Part shown: in pieces, positions 16,043 through 25,180 of the stretch
How positions within the stretch are numbered: position 1 is the first letter of the stretch
Layout: every line of letters begins with the position of its first letter
Assembly (NCBI GenBank): GCA_030429125.1
Contig: JAUIDF010000004.1
Span: 1-36,412 of the forward strand
DNA: 36,412 bases
Direction: 5' to 3'
Origin: Gammaproteobacteria bacterium
Lineage (GTDB): Bacteria; Pseudomonadota; Gammaproteobacteria; Arenicellales; CAJQKF01
Translations under genes and position numbers: made by a program
Notes under the pieces: generated by a model
Seen by the model: the letters and a program-made list of their open reading frames with translations, nothing else
The model's database searches: none
What the model was told of the DNA's origin: nothing

Positions 16043-16288
16043 ATGTCCGAACCTCGCATCGCGCAAAAGGGACCCTACAAGGTCCAGCTCTCTCCCGGTA
16101 CCTACTGGTGGTGCCAGTGCGGCCGTTCCAACAACCAGCCGTTCTGCGACGGCTCCCACAAGGGCAGCGAGTTCTCGCCGATGAAAGTGGAAGTCACGGT
16201 GACCGGTACGCTGTCGCTGTGCGGCTGCAAGCATTCGGGCAATCGCCCGTACTGCGACGGTACGCACCGCACCCTCGACGACGACTGA
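16043..16288 (+). CDS. Double CDGSH-type iron-sulfur protein
   Basis: 81 residues, preceded by a strong AGGAGG 4-5 nt upstream of ATG 16043. Two complete CDGSH [2Fe-2S] motifs are present: Cys24, Cys26, Cys35, His39 (CQCGRSNNQPFCDGSH) and Cys60, Cys62, Cys71, His75 (CGCKHSGNRPYCDGTH). Each 3Cys-1His set binds a redox-active, labile cluster. This tandem form is the bacterial/mitochondrial-matrix (CISD3/MiNT-like) class. No membrane anchor is present, so it should be cytoplasmic. Its physiological role in bacteria is poorly known. It lies 141 nt upstream of pdxA on the same strand; co-transcription is possible. Confidence 0.95.
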   Translation: MSEPRIAQKGPYKVQLSPGTYWWCQCGRSNNQPFCDGSHKGSEFSPMKVEVTVTGTLSLCGCKHSGNRPYCDGTHRTLDDD

Positions 16289-16429
16289 CGCAGTAAACAC
16301 GAGCCCCTTGAACAACGCCCGCCGTCAACGACTGCGAATCCGGCACGTCGGCACGACACGTCGGCGGTCGCACCATCGCCCCGGCGCGGCAACGCTGTCG
16401 GCCAGGCCGGTCACGGCGATTCGCGCACG

Positions 16430-17410
16430 ATGACCCCGCCGCGCATCGTCGTCACCGCCGGCGAGCCGGCCGGTATCGGTCCCGAGCTGGTGGCGCGGGC
16501 GGCGCAGTGCAGCGTGCCGGCCTCGATGGTCGCGATCGGCGATCCCTCGCTGCTCGAATCCGGCGCACGCGCCGCAGGCGTACCGCTAACGCTGGTGGAC
16601 GACGACGGCGGCGCGCACGAACCGGGCACGCTGCGGGTCGTACCGGTAACCCTCGAGGCCGCGAGCACGCCCGGCCGACTCGACCCGGCCAATGCCCGCT
16701 ACGTGCTCGACACGCTGGACCTCGCCTGCGACGGCTGCCTCGACGGACGCTACGATGCCATGGTCACGGCACCGGTGCAGAAGTCCGTGATCAACGATGC
16801 CGGCATCGGCTTCAGTGGACACACCGAGTATCTTGCCGCGCGCTGCGGCGGCGCGCACCCCGTGATGATGCTGGCCGCGGGGGCGCTGCGCGTCACCCTG
16901 TACAGCACCCACCTGCCGCTGCGCGACGTCGCCGACGCCCTCGATGCCGACACCCTGGAACGCGTCATCCGCATCGTGCACGCGGACCTCGCCGACCGTT
17001 TCGGCATCGACGCGCCACGCATCGGCGTGTGCGGACTCAATCCCCACGCCGGCGAAGGCGGCCACCTGGGTCGCGAGGAGATCGACATCATCGCGCCCGT
17101 CATCCGCAAACTGCGCGATGACGGCCTGTCGCTGACCGGTCCGCTGCCGGCCGATACCGCGTTCACCGGCCGCGTGCTCGCGGAGCTGGACACCGTGCTC
17201 GCCATGTACCACGACCAGGGCCTGCCGGTGATCAAGTACGCCGGGTTCGGCGAGGTAGTGAACATTACCCTGGGACTGCCGATCATCCGTACCTCGGTCG
17301 ATCACGGCACCGCGCTCGACCTCGCCGGCACCGGCCGCGCCAGCGCCGACTCGCTGATGAAGGCCATTCACACGGCCATCGAGCTCGCGCGCCAGCGGTG
17401 TCGACGATGA
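16430..17410 (+). CDS. pdxA: 4-hydroxythreonine-4-phosphate dehydrogenase
   Basis: 326 residues. Family marks: start PRIVVTAGEPAGIGPELVA, FSGHTEYLA (His131), GLNPHAGEGG (His206) and MYHDQGLPVIKY (His261), the three metal-binding histidines, and NITLGLPIIRTSVDHGTALDLAG. It oxidises 4-phosphohydroxy-L-threonine in the DXP-dependent pathway to pyridoxal phosphate. Its stop overlaps the ksgA start (ATGA), the standard gammaproteobacterial pdxA-ksgA arrangement; surA, which usually precedes pdxA, is replaced by the CDGSH gene. Confidence 0.97.
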   Translation: MTPPRIVVTAGEPAGIGPELVARAAQCSVPASMVAIGDPSLLESGARAAGVPLTLVDDDGGAHEPGTLRVVPVTLEAASTPGRLDPANARYVLDTLDLACDGCLDGRYDAMVTAPVQKSVINDAGIGFSGHTEYLAARCGGAHPVMMLAAGALRVTLYSTHLPLRDVADALDADTLERVIRIVHADLADRFGIDAPRIGVCGLNPHAGEGGHLGREEIDIIAPVIRKLRDDGLSLTGPLPADTAFTGRVLAELDTVLAMYHDQGLPVIKYAGFGEVVNITLGLPIIRTSVDHGTALDLAGTGRASADSLMKAIHTAIELARQRCRR

Positions 17411-18201
17411 CTGACGCACCCCGGGCGAAGAAGCGATTCGGGCAGCACTTTCTCGAGGACCCCGCCGTCATCGCCGCGATCGCCCGCCGCTTCGGCGCGC
17501 CCGCCGGCGCCCGCGTCATCGAGATCGGGCCCGGTGCCGGCGCCATCACCGGCGCGCTGCTGGATACCGACATCGAACTCCTGGCGGTGGAGATCGACCG
17601 CGACATGCAGGCGAGGCTCGCCGACTCGTTCGGCCACCGCGAGAATTTCACGCTTGTGAGGGGCGACATCCTCGACACCAACATCGCCAATCTCGCCGAG
17701 GGTCGGCGCGTGCACGTCATCGGCAACCTGCCCTACAACATCACATCGCCCATCGTCTTCCACCTGCTCGATTCGCTCGCCGATATCGAGAGCATGTATT
17801 TCATGGTGCAGAAGGAAGTGGCCGAGCGGTTCGCCGCCGCGCCCGGGGGCCGCGACTATGGCCGGCCGTCGGTGATGGTGCAGCACCTGTGCGAGGTGGA
17901 GATGGACATCCTGATCCCGCCCACCGCCTTCAGGCCGGCGCCGCGCGTGATGTCCGCCATGCTAAGATTGCATCCACGCGACACACCGCTCGGGGGAGAG
18001 GTGGACGCGGCACTGTTCAAGCGCGTCGTGGCGGCCGCCTTCGCCCAGCGCCGCAAGACACTGCGCAACGCACTGAAGCAGGTCGCGACCGCGGATATCA
18101 TGGAGAACGCCGGCATCGATCCGGCCGCGCGCGCCGAGACCGTCGACGTGTCGGGCTACGTGCGACTGGTCCGCGAACTGTCCGCGCGCCGCCAACCGTA
18201 A
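17407..18201 (+). CDS. rsmA: 16S rRNA dimethyladenosine transferase
   Basis: 264 residues from ATG 17407, which overlaps the pdxA stop; a GTG at 17398 in the track is less likely. Motifs: KKRFGQHFLEDP at the N-terminus, SAM-binding EIGPGAGAITGALL, acidic VEID, the catalytic IGNLPYNITSPIVFHLL (NLPY) and FRPAPRVMSAMLRL. The enzyme (also called KsgA) dimethylates two adjacent adenines in the 3' terminal helix of 16S rRNA late in 30S assembly. Usually apaG follows; here the next gene is an unrelated methyltransferase. Confidence 0.97.
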   Translation: MTDAPRAKKRFGQHFLEDPAVIAAIARRFGAPAGARVIEIGPGAGAITGALLDTDIELLAVEIDRDMQARLADSFGHRENFTLVRGDILDTNIANLAEGRRVHVIGNLPYNITSPIVFHLLDSLADIESMYFMVQKEVAERFAAAPGGRDYGRPSVMVQHLCEVEMDILIPPTAFRPAPRVMSAMLRLHPRDTPLGGEVDAALFKRVVAAAFAQRRKTLRNALKQVATADIMENAGIDPAARAETVDVSGYVRLVRELSARRQP

Positions 18202-18213
18202 AGGACCGAACCC

Positions 18214-20436
18214 TTGTCCCGTCTATTCGAACTCAACGCGCTGAAGGCCGGTGCCGAAGGCGTGTACAGCCATCCCGACAGTGCCGAGCGCGACTTCGCC
18301 TACTCCGACGGCACCGCCTCCGAGCGCTACCTGTTCGACGTGCTGAGCCTCGCCGATGACCTGTCGAGCGCCTCGACGTCGCTGCAACAGAAGATTCGCG
18401 ACTGGCCTTCGGAGTATCACTTGAGTCCGCGGCGCGCCAACCTGCTGCGGCCGCTGCCCTGGCGCGACGGCGAGCGCGTGCTCGAGCTCGGCTGCGGCTG
18501 CGGCGCCATCAGCCGGTTCCTGGGCGAAAGCGGCTGCGTCGTCGACGCCGTCGAGGGCAGTGCCGTGCGCGCGTCGCTGGCGCGGCTTCGCTGCCGCGAC
18601 CTGCCCGACGTGCGCGTGGTGCAGGCCAATTTCAACAAGCTTCAATTGCCTCCCGCCGAGTACGACACGGTCCTGCTCGTCGGCGTGGCCGAGTATGCGC
18701 GCCGCTTCTCGCCCGACAGCGACTCGGATCGCGGCGCCGTGCTCGACCTGCTGGGGCGCATCCGGGAATCGTTGCGACCGGGCGGCCGGGTGATCATCGC
18801 CATCGAAAACCGCACCGGCATGAAGTACCTGCACGGCGCGCACGAGGACCACTACTCGCTGCGCTTCGTCGGTATCGACGACTATGCCGAGTCGGCGGGC
18901 ATGAGAACCTATACGCGCCGCGAATGGCATGCCATCGCCGAGGACGCGGGATTCGCGGACAAGGCACTGCTGCTGCCGTTTCCGGACTACAAGATTCCCG
19001 TGGTGCTGCTCGGCGAGTCGTACTGCCAGCGCGACCCCAACGCCTGGTGTCACCTCGAGGACATCGACTCCGCCGACTACACGTTCCTGTTCGATCCGTA
19101 CATTCCGGAGACGATCGCCTGGCAGGGGTACAACGCCGCCGGCGTGCTCGCGGACCTCGCCAACTCCTTCCTGTTCGTGCTCTCGAACGACGGCGACACG
19201 GGCGGTGTCGGGGAGATCGATTTCGTTCACCTGCCGGACTTCAGGCGACGGCGCGAGCACTGCACCGTGGTGACGCGGCGGGCGGGTGAAGCGCGGGTCC
19301 ACCGGCGCCGGCTCGACGCCCGCGACGATGAGTCGACGAGCGAGGCGTATATCGACGGCGTGCTGCTGTCGTCGAAGTGGGTGCGCTCGATCATGATCCA
19401 TCCCGATCCCGCGCACTTTCACCGTTACCTGCGCGACTACGTCGAATTCCTCGACAAACGGGCGAACGGCGGCCCCCTGCCCCTCGACCTGCTGCCCAAC
19501 AACATCATCGTCGACGCGCAGGGCACCTACCGCGTGTTCGACCAGGAGTGGGCGGCCGAGGACGGTGCCGACGCCGATTACCTGCTCTTTCGCGCCACGC
19601 TGACCTTTGCCAGTCACTACCGCGCCGCCCTGAGACAGTTCGCGCGACGTTTCGAGCTCTATGACGTGGGCGCCTTCATCCGCCACTGTTTCCGGGTGGT
19701 GAACCGCGGCGGCCGCCTGCCGGAGTCATTTTGCGAACGCGAGGATGCGTTCCAGGCCCGGGTGCTGATCGAGCGCGAATCGGATACCGCGGCGCTGCTG
19801 GCCACGCCCATCGCCGACAGCCCGGTGAACGCCCTGCTGCACCCGCGCCTGTACTGGTCGACGCGCGGCGAAGCCTACAGCGACGAGCAGTCGCTCGCCC
19901 TGTCCCTCGCGCCCGCACCCGGCGCCGCCTCGCTCGCCTTCGAGCTGCCGCACGGCACCGACTCGCTGCACTCGATCCGCTTTCACCCGGCGGACGAAAA
20001 CCGGCCGTTCGACAGCGGTTACCTCAATGTCGAGTCGGTGCAGGTGGTGGCCGATGGCGGCAACCGGCCCCAGGTGCGCTTCTCCCTCGACGGCGAAGAC
20101 CTGGTGCTGAAGAAGGCGACGCTGACGGCTCTGTCGGTGGTGCAGGTCGGCGGCGAGCGGCTGCTGGCGGTGAGCGGCGAATCGCCGTCGCTCGAGATCG
20201 CCACGGCACTATCGTCGGGCAGTGGCGGGCCGATGCGCGTGGAGATTGTCGTGCGCTATACCCCGAGCCGCGACTACCGGCTCGCCCATCGCGACTTCCT
20301 GGTCAAGGAAGCCGCGCTGAAGGCGCGCAACGAGGCGCTCGAAGGCCACCTGCGACGCGTCGAGGCCGAACTCGATGCCATCAAGCGCTCGCGCGGCTGG
20401 CGCGTGCTGAACGCCGTGAGAAGCCGGTTGCGCTGA
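18214..20436 (+). CDS. Large methyltransferase with kinase-like motif and coiled coil (WbdD-like polysaccharide protein)
   Basis: 740 residues from TTG 18214, with AAGGA about 9 nt upstream and no early in-frame ATG. Residues ~80-240 are a class I SAM methyltransferase (VLELGCGCGAISRFLG, ELGCGCG 91-97). Further on, LPLDLLPNNIIVD...YRVFDQEW has the spacing Asp425-x4-Asn430-x12-Asp443 found in the catalytic loop and metal site of kinase-fold enzymes. A probable beta-rich domain follows, and the end (about 690-740) is a charged coiled coil finishing AIKRSRGWRVLNAVRSRLR, a tail common in surface-polysaccharide proteins. The order methyltransferase, kinase, coiled coil recalls WbdD, which caps and limits O-antigen chains. 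No glycosyltransferase genes are nearby. It starts 12 nt after ksgA, so the two may be co-transcribed. Domain assignment beyond the methyltransferase is inference. Confidence 0.72.
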   Translation: MSRLFELNALKAGAEGVYSHPDSAERDFAYSDGTASERYLFDVLSLADDLSSASTSLQQKIRDWPSEYHLSPRRANLLRPLPWRDGERVLELGCGCGAISRFLGESGCVVDAVEGSAVRASLARLRCRDLPDVRVVQANFNKLQLPPAEYDTVLLVGVAEYARRFSPDSDSDRGAVLDLLGRIRESLRPGGRVIIAIENRTGMKYLHGAHEDHYSLRFVGIDDYAESAGMRTYTRREWHAIAEDAGFADKALLLPFPDYKIPVVLLGESYCQRDPNAWCHLEDIDSADYTFLFDPYIPETIAWQGYNAAGVLADLANSFLFVLSNDGDTGGVGEIDFVHLPDFRRRREHCTVVTRRAGEARVHRRRLDARDDESTSEAYIDGVLLSSKWVRSIMIHPDPAHFHRYLRDYVEFLDKRANGGPLPLDLLPNNIIVDAQGTYRVFDQEWAAEDGADADYLLFRATLTFASHYRAALRQFARRFELYDVGAFIRHCFRVVNRGGRLPESFCEREDAFQARVLIERESDTAALLATPIADSPVNALLHPRLYWSTRGEAYSDEQSLALSLAPAPGAASLAFELPHGTDSLHSIRFHPADENRPFDSGYLNVESVQVVADGGNRPQVRFSLDGEDLVLKKATLTALSVVQVGGERLLAVSGESPSLEIATALSSGSGGPMRVEIVVRYTPSRDYRLAHRDFLVKEAALKARNEALEGHLRRVEAELDAIKRSRGWRVLNAVRSRLR

Positions 20437-20442
20437 CCGCGA

Positions 20443-21165
20443 TCAAGCCTGCGGCGGCGTGCCCTCGATCTCGGCCATGGCGGCCGCCATCCAGTCGCGC
20501 GCGGCATCGCTGACCTCGCGCGTGGTGCGCCCGGCGGTGTCGATGGCCGGACCGACACGCACGTCGACGACGCCGGCATGCTTCAGAAAACTGCGCCGCG
20601 GCCAGAACGTGCCGGCGTTGTGGGCCACCGGTACCACGGGCACGCCCGCCTCCACGGCGAGCATCGCGCCGCCAGGATTGAACTTGCCGGTGGCGCCCGG
20701 GGCGAGTCGCGTTCCCTCGGGAAAGATCACCACGCAGCGTCCCTGTGCGAGAATCTCCCGGCCCTGTTTAACCAGCTGGTCCAGCGCCTTGCGCGCCTTG
20801 CTGCGATCGATGGCGATGGGGCCGGTGGCCGCCAGGGCCCAGCCAAACAACGGAATGCGAAAGAGCTCGCGCTTCAGTACCCAGGCCTGCGGCGGGAACA
20901 TGACCTGGCAGGCAATAGTCTCCCAGGCCGACTGGTGCTTGACCAGCAGCACGCAGGGTCTTCGCGGCAGGTTGTCGAGACCGCTCACGCGGTGCCTCAG
21001 GCCGCAGGTGACACCAAGCCACCCGATGACCGCATGCGCCCATACGCCCACCACGCGGCATCGAAGCAGGGGCGGCAGCGGCCATGCGAGCATCACCACC
21101 GGCCAGTAGACCACCACCGCCGCGCACATGCCGGCGAAGAACAGGCCTGAGCGCAGCCAGGTCAA
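20443..21165 (-). CDS. plsC: 1-acyl-sn-glycerol-3-phosphate acyltransferase
   Basis: 240 residues starting at TTG 21165, which overlaps the gmhB stop (TTGA); GAGG lies 10 nt upstream. The track's longer frame reads backwards through gmhB and is spurious. A membrane span sits at about 8-30. Acyltransferase blocks: KHQSAWET (His77 with Glu82 in place of the usual Asp), FPEGTR (148-153) and VPVVPVAHNAG. It makes phosphatidic acid from lysophosphatidate at the inner membrane. The HQSAWE variant is common in proteobacterial PlsC homologues. It ends the glyQ-glyS-mazG-gmhB-plsC operon and converges on the preceding methyltransferase gene with only 6 nt between stops. Confidence 0.92.
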   Translation of the reverse strand: MTWLRSGLFFAGMCAAVVVYWPVVMLAWPLPPLLRCRVVGVWAHAVIGWLGVTCGLRHRVSGLDNLPRRPCVLLVKHQSAWETIACQVMFPPQAWVLKRELFRIPLFGWALAATGPIAIDRSKARKALDQLVKQGREILAQGRCVVIFPEGTRLAPGATGKFNPGGAMLAVEAGVPVVPVAHNAGTFWPRRSFLKHAGVVDVRVGPAIDTAGRTTREVSDAARDWMAAAMAEIEGTPPQA

Positions 21166-21764
21166 CGGGCGTCGACCTCGCCGAGCGCGGCCATCTCGGC
21201 ATCGAGCCCGCCCTCCAGCAACTCGTCGACGAACGCGGCGAGGTCCTTGTAAACGGGCACGTGCGGCACGGTTTCGAGCGCCGGCTCGCCGGCCAGCTCC
21301 TTCATCGTGCGCCGGCCCTTGCCGGTCTTGACCAGCACCGGCAGGGCGCCGACGCGGACCGCCGCGACCAGGTCGCGCAACGAGTCGCCGACGGCCGGCA
21401 CGCCACGCAGGTCGCGGCCGCTGCGCCGGGCCAGCTCCTCGAACAGGCCGGGCAGGGGCTTGCGGCACTCGCAGTCGTCGTCGGGCCCGTGCGGGCAGAA
21501 GAATATGGCTTCGATCTTGCCGCCCTTCTCGTGCAGCAGCGACAGCATCTTCGCGTGGATCGCGGTGAGGGTCTCCATGTCGTAGTAGCCGCGCGCCAGC
21601 GCCGACTGGTTGGTGATGACCACCACCTTGTACTCGGCGCGTGACAGCCGGGCGATGGCCTCGAGACTGCCCGGGATCGGCTGCCATTCATCCGGCGAGC
21701 GGATGAACTGGTCGGAGTCCTGGTTGATCACGCCGTCGCGGTCGAGAATCACGAGCTTGTTCAT
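21162..21764 (-). CDS. gmhB: D-glycero-beta-D-manno-heptose-1,7-bisphosphate 7-phosphatase
   Basis: 200 residues from ATG 21764, overlapping the mazG-like stop by 4 nt. HAD phosphatase with LDRDGVIN (Asp8, Asp10), TNQS at motif II and the GmhB zinc loop CPHGPDDDCECRKP (Cys90, His92, Cys98, Cys100). The C-terminus holds VGDSLRDL for the second metal-binding acidic motif. It removes the C7 phosphate in ADP-heptose synthesis for LPS inner core. Position between glyS and plsC is typical of gammaproteobacteria, except for the inserted mazG-like gene. Confidence 0.94.
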   Translation of the reverse strand: MNKLVILDRDGVINQDSDQFIRSPDEWQPIPGSLEAIARLSRAEYKVVVITNQSALARGYYDMETLTAIHAKMLSLLHEKGGKIEAIFFCPHGPDDDCECRKPLPGLFEELARRSGRDLRGVPAVGDSLRDLVAAVRVGALPVLVKTGKGRRTMKELAGEPALETVPHVPVYKDLAAFVDELLEGGLDAEMAALGEVDAR

Positions 21765-22093
21765 TCGTCGAACTCCGATACGCGAATGCGGCCGTCGACG
21801 GTGCGGGCGGTTCGCTTGTCGAGCACCGCCATCTTGTCCCAGAACGCCGACTCGAGATCGAACCCGGATGCAATCGCGGTGCCGATGACCAGGATCATCA
21901 GGTCGGCGCATTCCTCGGCAAGGGCCTCCCGCGACCGGCCCTTGGTGATGCAGGCCGAGATCTCGCCGAGCTCCTCGGCCATCAGGGCCACGCGATAGGG
22001 CAGGTCTTCCCCGCCGCGCTCGCGCAAGCCGTGCTTGTCGTGGAAGGCCTGCACCGCCGCCAGCATCCCGGCGTAGGTCGACGCGTTGTTCAC
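21761..22093 (-). CDS. MazG-like nucleotide pyrophosphohydrolase
   Basis: 110 residues starting at GTG 22093, overlapping the glyS stop (GTGA). It is a single all-alpha MazG/dCTPase-like domain with the metal-binding acidic pairs EELGE (Glu40, Glu41, Glu44) and EECADLMI (Glu60, Glu61, Asp64), enough for the four-helix NTP-PPase fold. Such small proteins hydrolyse non-canonical or excess nucleoside triphosphates to monophosphates. It is much shorter than the two-domain MazG of E. coli. Being coupled on both sides within the glyQS-gmhB-plsC operon implies housekeeping expression. The real substrate is unknown. Confidence 0.85.
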   Translation of the reverse strand: MNNASTYAGMLAAVQAFHDKHGLRERGGEDLPYRVALMAEELGEISACITKGRSREALAEECADLMILVIGTAIASGFDLESAFWDKMAVLDKRTARTVDGRIRVSEFDE

Positions 22094-24213
22094 GAGGCAT
22101 CCTCCTTCGGTTGCAGTCGCGACAGATCGGCGATGCCCATGAACAGCCCGGACAGCTGGCGCAGCAACGCCAGCCGGTTGTTGCGCAGCGTTGCATCGTC
22201 GGCCATCACCATCACGTCGTCGAAGAAGCGGTCGACGCTTTCCTTCAGGCCCGCGAGCACCTCGAGCGCCTGATCGTAGTCGGCGCGCTTGACCATCGTC
22301 GACACCTGGGAACTGACACGCACCAGCTGCTCGGCAAGGGCCTGCTCGGCGGGCTCCACGAGGCGGTCGAAGTCCATCGCGTGCTCGTCGGCGCCCGCCT
22401 TGCGCAGAATGTTGCCGATGCGCTTGTTGGCCGCCGACAGGCTCTGGGCCTCGGGCAGGGCGCGGAAGGCGGCGACGGCGCGCAGGCGAACATCGACGTC
22501 CATCGGCCGCGCGGCGCGCACCGCGGCCACCGCGGCGATCTCGTCGGCGCCGAAGCCGTCGGCACCGAAGTGCGCCGGGTAGCGATCGATCACGAAGGCG
22601 ACTGCGCGACGGCGCGCCTCGGCGGAGACGCTAACACCCGCCGCCTCGTAGCCCTTGGCCGCCGCGTCGACCAGCACCGCGACGTCGAGGTCGATTCGGC
22701 CCTCGACGAGGATACGAATCAGACCCAATGCGGCGCGCCGCAGCGCATAGGGATCCTTGTCGCCGGTGGGCTCCTCGCCAGCGGCGAAGATACCGGTCAG
22801 CGTGTCCACCTTGTCAGCGATGGCGAGCAGGCGGCCGACCTCGTCCGACGGCAACTCGTCGCCGGCTTGACGCGGCCGGTAGTGTTCCTCGATGGCCCGG
22901 GCAACGGCCTCGCCCTCGCCATCGGCGGTGGCGTAGTACCGCCCCATGATGCCCTGCAGCTCGGGAAACTCGCCGACCATGGCGGTGACGAGATCGGCCT
23001 TGCACAGCGTCGCGGCGCGTACGCAGGGGGCAGGATCGATTTCGAGATCGCGCGCGATGCGTCGCACCAGCGCCGCCAGGCGGTTACACTTGTCCGCCAC
23101 CGAGCCGAGCTTGTTGTGAAACATGAGCCCCGCCAGGTCGGCGACGCGGGTTTGAAGGCGACGCGAGCGGTCTTCGCGCCAGAAAAAGTCGGCGTCGGAC
23201 AGTCGCGCGTTCAATACGCGCTCGTTGCCGGCGCGCACGCGTCGGGGTTCCTTGCTCGCGATGTTGCTGACAGTGACGAAGCCGGGCACCAGATTGCCGT
23301 CGCCATCGACCACGTGAAAGTACTTCTGGTGGTCGCGCATCGACGACACCAGGCATTCCACGGGCACGTCGAGAAAGCGCTCGTCGAAGCGTCCGGCCAC
23401 TGCCTCGGGCCGTTCGACCAGCCCGGTGACTTCCTCGAGCAGGGCGTCGTCGATGACCGCCTCGCCGCCGAGCTTCTTCGCCCGACGCTCCACCTGCAGG
23501 TGAATCTCGAGCTTGCGCTCCTCGTAATCGGGCCACACCGAGCCCTTGTCCTTGAGCAGCTCGGCGTACCGGTCGGCACTGGTGATGCGCAAGTCGCCCG
23601 GCGCGTGGAAGCGGTGGCCACGGGACTGGCGACCTGCTTGCACGCCGAGCACGGCGGCATCGAGCACGTCGCCGCCGTGCAGCAGCACCAGCCAGTGCAC
23701 CGGGCGCACGAACTCCGCCTCGCCGTCGCCCCAGCGCATGCGCTTGGGAATCGGGAGTTTGGCAACGGCGCTGCCGATGCATGCCTCGATCACCTCGCCA
23801 AGGGCCTGGCCCGGCACCGTGGAGCGATAGACCAGCCACTCGCCCTTGTCGGTTTTCAGGGTATCGAGATCGGCCACCTCGACACCGCAGGAACCGGCGA
23901 ATCCCAGCGACGCCCGCGTCGGATTGCCGTCGGCATCGAAGGCGGCGGCAAGCGCCGGACCCCGTCGTTCATTCGCTTGGTCGGCCTGCCGCGCCGCCAC
24001 GTCGGCGACCCACACCGCCAGCCGCCTGGGCGTGGCATACCACCGCCAGCGCGGCGACTCGGCGTCGACGAAGCCGCCCTCGCCGAGCCAGTCGACGATA
24101 CCGGCGCCGAATCGCTCGCCGAGCCGCTTCAGCGCCTTCGGCGGCAACTCCTCGGTGCCGAGTTCGACCAGCAGGCTCTTTCTCGTCTCGGCCTTGCGTT
24201 CCTTTGCGTTCAT
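22090..24213 (-). CDS. glyS: Glycyl-tRNA synthetase beta subunit
   Basis: 707 residues, near the usual ~690. Recognised by the N-terminal [57 protein letters not shown], the [14 protein letters not shown] block, the HD-like stretch and a C-terminal anticodon-binding domain ending in [18 protein letters not shown]. Together with GlyQ it forms the alpha2beta2 bacterial enzyme that charges tRNA-Gly. ATG 24213 overlaps the glyQ stop by 4 nt. A short Lys/Arg-rich lead [12 protein letters not shown] precedes the conserved start. Confidence 0.98.
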   Translation of the reverse strand: MNAKERKAETRKSLLVELGTEELPPKALKRLGERFGAGIVDWLGEGGFVDAESPRWRWYATPRRLAVWVADVAARQADQANERRGPALAAAFDADGNPTRASLGFAGSCGVEVADLDTLKTDKGEWLVYRSTVPGQALGEVIEACIGSAVAKLPIPKRMRWGDGEAEFVRPVHWLVLLHGGDVLDAAVLGVQAGRQSRGHRFHAPGDLRITSADRYAELLKDKGSVWPDYEERKLEIHLQVERRAKKLGGEAVIDDALLEEVTGLVERPEAVAGRFDERFLDVPVECLVSSMRDHQKYFHVVDGDGNLVPGFVTVSNIASKEPRRVRAGNERVLNARLSDADFFWREDRSRRLQTRVADLAGLMFHNKLGSVADKCNRLAALVRRIARDLEIDPAPCVRAATLCKADLVTAMVGEFPELQGIMGRYYATADGEGEAVARAIEEHYRPRQAGDELPSDEVGRLLAIADKVDTLTGIFAAGEEPTGDKDPYALRRAALGLIRILVEGRIDLDVAVLVDAAAKGYEAAGVSVSAEARRRAVAFVIDRYPAHFGADGFGADEIAAVAAVRAARPMDVDVRLRAVAAFRALPEAQSLSAANKRIGNILRKAGADEHAMDFDRLVEPAEQALAEQLVRVSSQVSTMVKRADYDQALEVLAGLKESVDRFFDDVMVMADDATLRNNRLALLRQLSGLFMGIADLSRLQPKEDAS

Positions 24214-25091
24214 GCCGCCGCCTCCCCGCGACCGCGCGGAAAACCGAGCCGCTCCCGGCTCACGTAGTACTCGTGGGCAACGGCGCGCGCCATGGCGCGC
24301 ACGCGACCGATGTAGCGCGCCCGCTCGGTGACGCCGATGGCATGGCGCGCATCGAGCAGGTTGAAGGCGTGCGACGCCTTGAGCACCTGTTCATAGGCCG
24401 GCAGCGGCAATTGCTTCTCGATCAGCGACGCACAGTTCTTTTCGTAGTTGTCGAACTGGCCGAACAGGTTGTCGACATCGGCATGCTCGAAGTTGTACGC
24501 CGACTGTTCCACCTCGTTCTGGCGAAAAATGTCGCCGTAGGAATAATTCTCCGTCCAGGCCAGGTCGTAGACGTTGTCGACGCCCTGGATGTACATGGCG
24601 ATGCGTTCGAGACCGTAAGTGATTTCCCCGGTCACCGGCCGGCACTCCATGCCACCGGCCTGCTGGAAGTAGGTGAACTGGCTGACCTCCATGCCGTTCA
24701 GCCAGACCTCCCAGCCGAGTCCCCAGGCGCCTAGCGTCGGCGACTCCCAGTCGTCCTCGACGAATCGCACGTCGTCGACCAGGAAGTCGATGCCGAGCGC
24801 CGCGAGCGAGCCGAGATACAGGTCCTGGAAGTCGTCGGGCGAGGGCTTGAATACCACCTGGTACTGGTAGTAGTGCTGCAGCCGGTTGGGGTTCTCGGCG
24901 TAGCGGCCGTCGGTGGGCCGGCGCGAGGGCTGCACGTAGGCGGCGTGAAACGGCTCCGGGCCCAGCGCGGCCAGGAAGGTGGCCGTGTGGAAGGTGCCGG
25001 CGCCGACCTCCATGTCATAGGGCTGGAGGATGACGCAGCCGCGGTCCGCCCAGTAGCGCTGGAGAGTGAGAATCAATTCCTGGAAATTCAC
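24210..25091 (-). CDS. glyQ: Glycyl-tRNA synthetase alpha subunit
   Basis: 293 residues from GTG 25091 ([19 protein letters not shown]). The track extends far upstream; an in-frame ATG at 25166 lies before the -10 element, so GTG is preferred. Class II synthetase core: [67 protein letters not shown] and [15 protein letters not shown] (motif 3 arginine). It catalyses glycine activation and acceptor-end transfer together with GlyS. First gene of the five-gene operon. Confidence 0.97.
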   Translation of the reverse strand: MNFQELILTLQRYWADRGCVILQPYDMEVGAGTFHTATFLAALGPEPFHAAYVQPSRRPTDGRYAENPNRLQHYYQYQVVFKPSPDDFQDLYLGSLAALGIDFLVDDVRFVEDDWESPTLGAWGLGWEVWLNGMEVSQFTYFQQAGGMECRPVTGEITYGLERIAMYIQGVDNVYDLAWTENYSYGDIFRQNEVEQSAYNFEHADVDNLFGQFDNYEKNCASLIEKQLPLPAYEQVLKASHAFNLLDARHAIGVTERARYIGRVRAMARAVAHEYYVSRERLGFPRGRGEAAA

Positions 25092-25145
25092 GGATGGCTC
25101 GGTGTGGTAGTGGCGGCACGCGTCCCGCCGGGTAAAAAGCGTTGA

Positions 25146-25151
25146 ATTATA
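25146..25151 (-). promoter_or_regulatory. TATAAT -10 element of the glyQ operon
   Basis: On the minus strand a consensus TATAAT lies 55 nt before the glyQ GTG; transcription would begin near 25139, giving a leader of about 48 nt. No good -35 is seen at 16-18 nt (best CGCACC-like). Its place downstream of the ATG at 25166 is the main argument for the GTG start of glyQ. Confidence 0.6.
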
Positions 25152-25180
25152 ACGGTCCCGCGGCATGCGGTGCGAATGCC

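Noticed and set aside
16340-16370. Short direct repeat CACGTCGG before pdxA
   Set aside because: Two copies of 8 nt in GC-rich spacer DNA are expected by chance; no CRISPR-like periodicity exists here or elsewhere in the window.
20443-21687. Long form of the plsC reading frame
   Set aside because: The first ~174 residues lie within gmhB in another frame and are Arg-rich; plsC begins at the TTG overlapping the gmhB stop.
22111-24267. 718-residue plus-strand ORF opposite glyS
   Set aside because: Antisense shadow of an unmistakable glyS; no recognisable domain.
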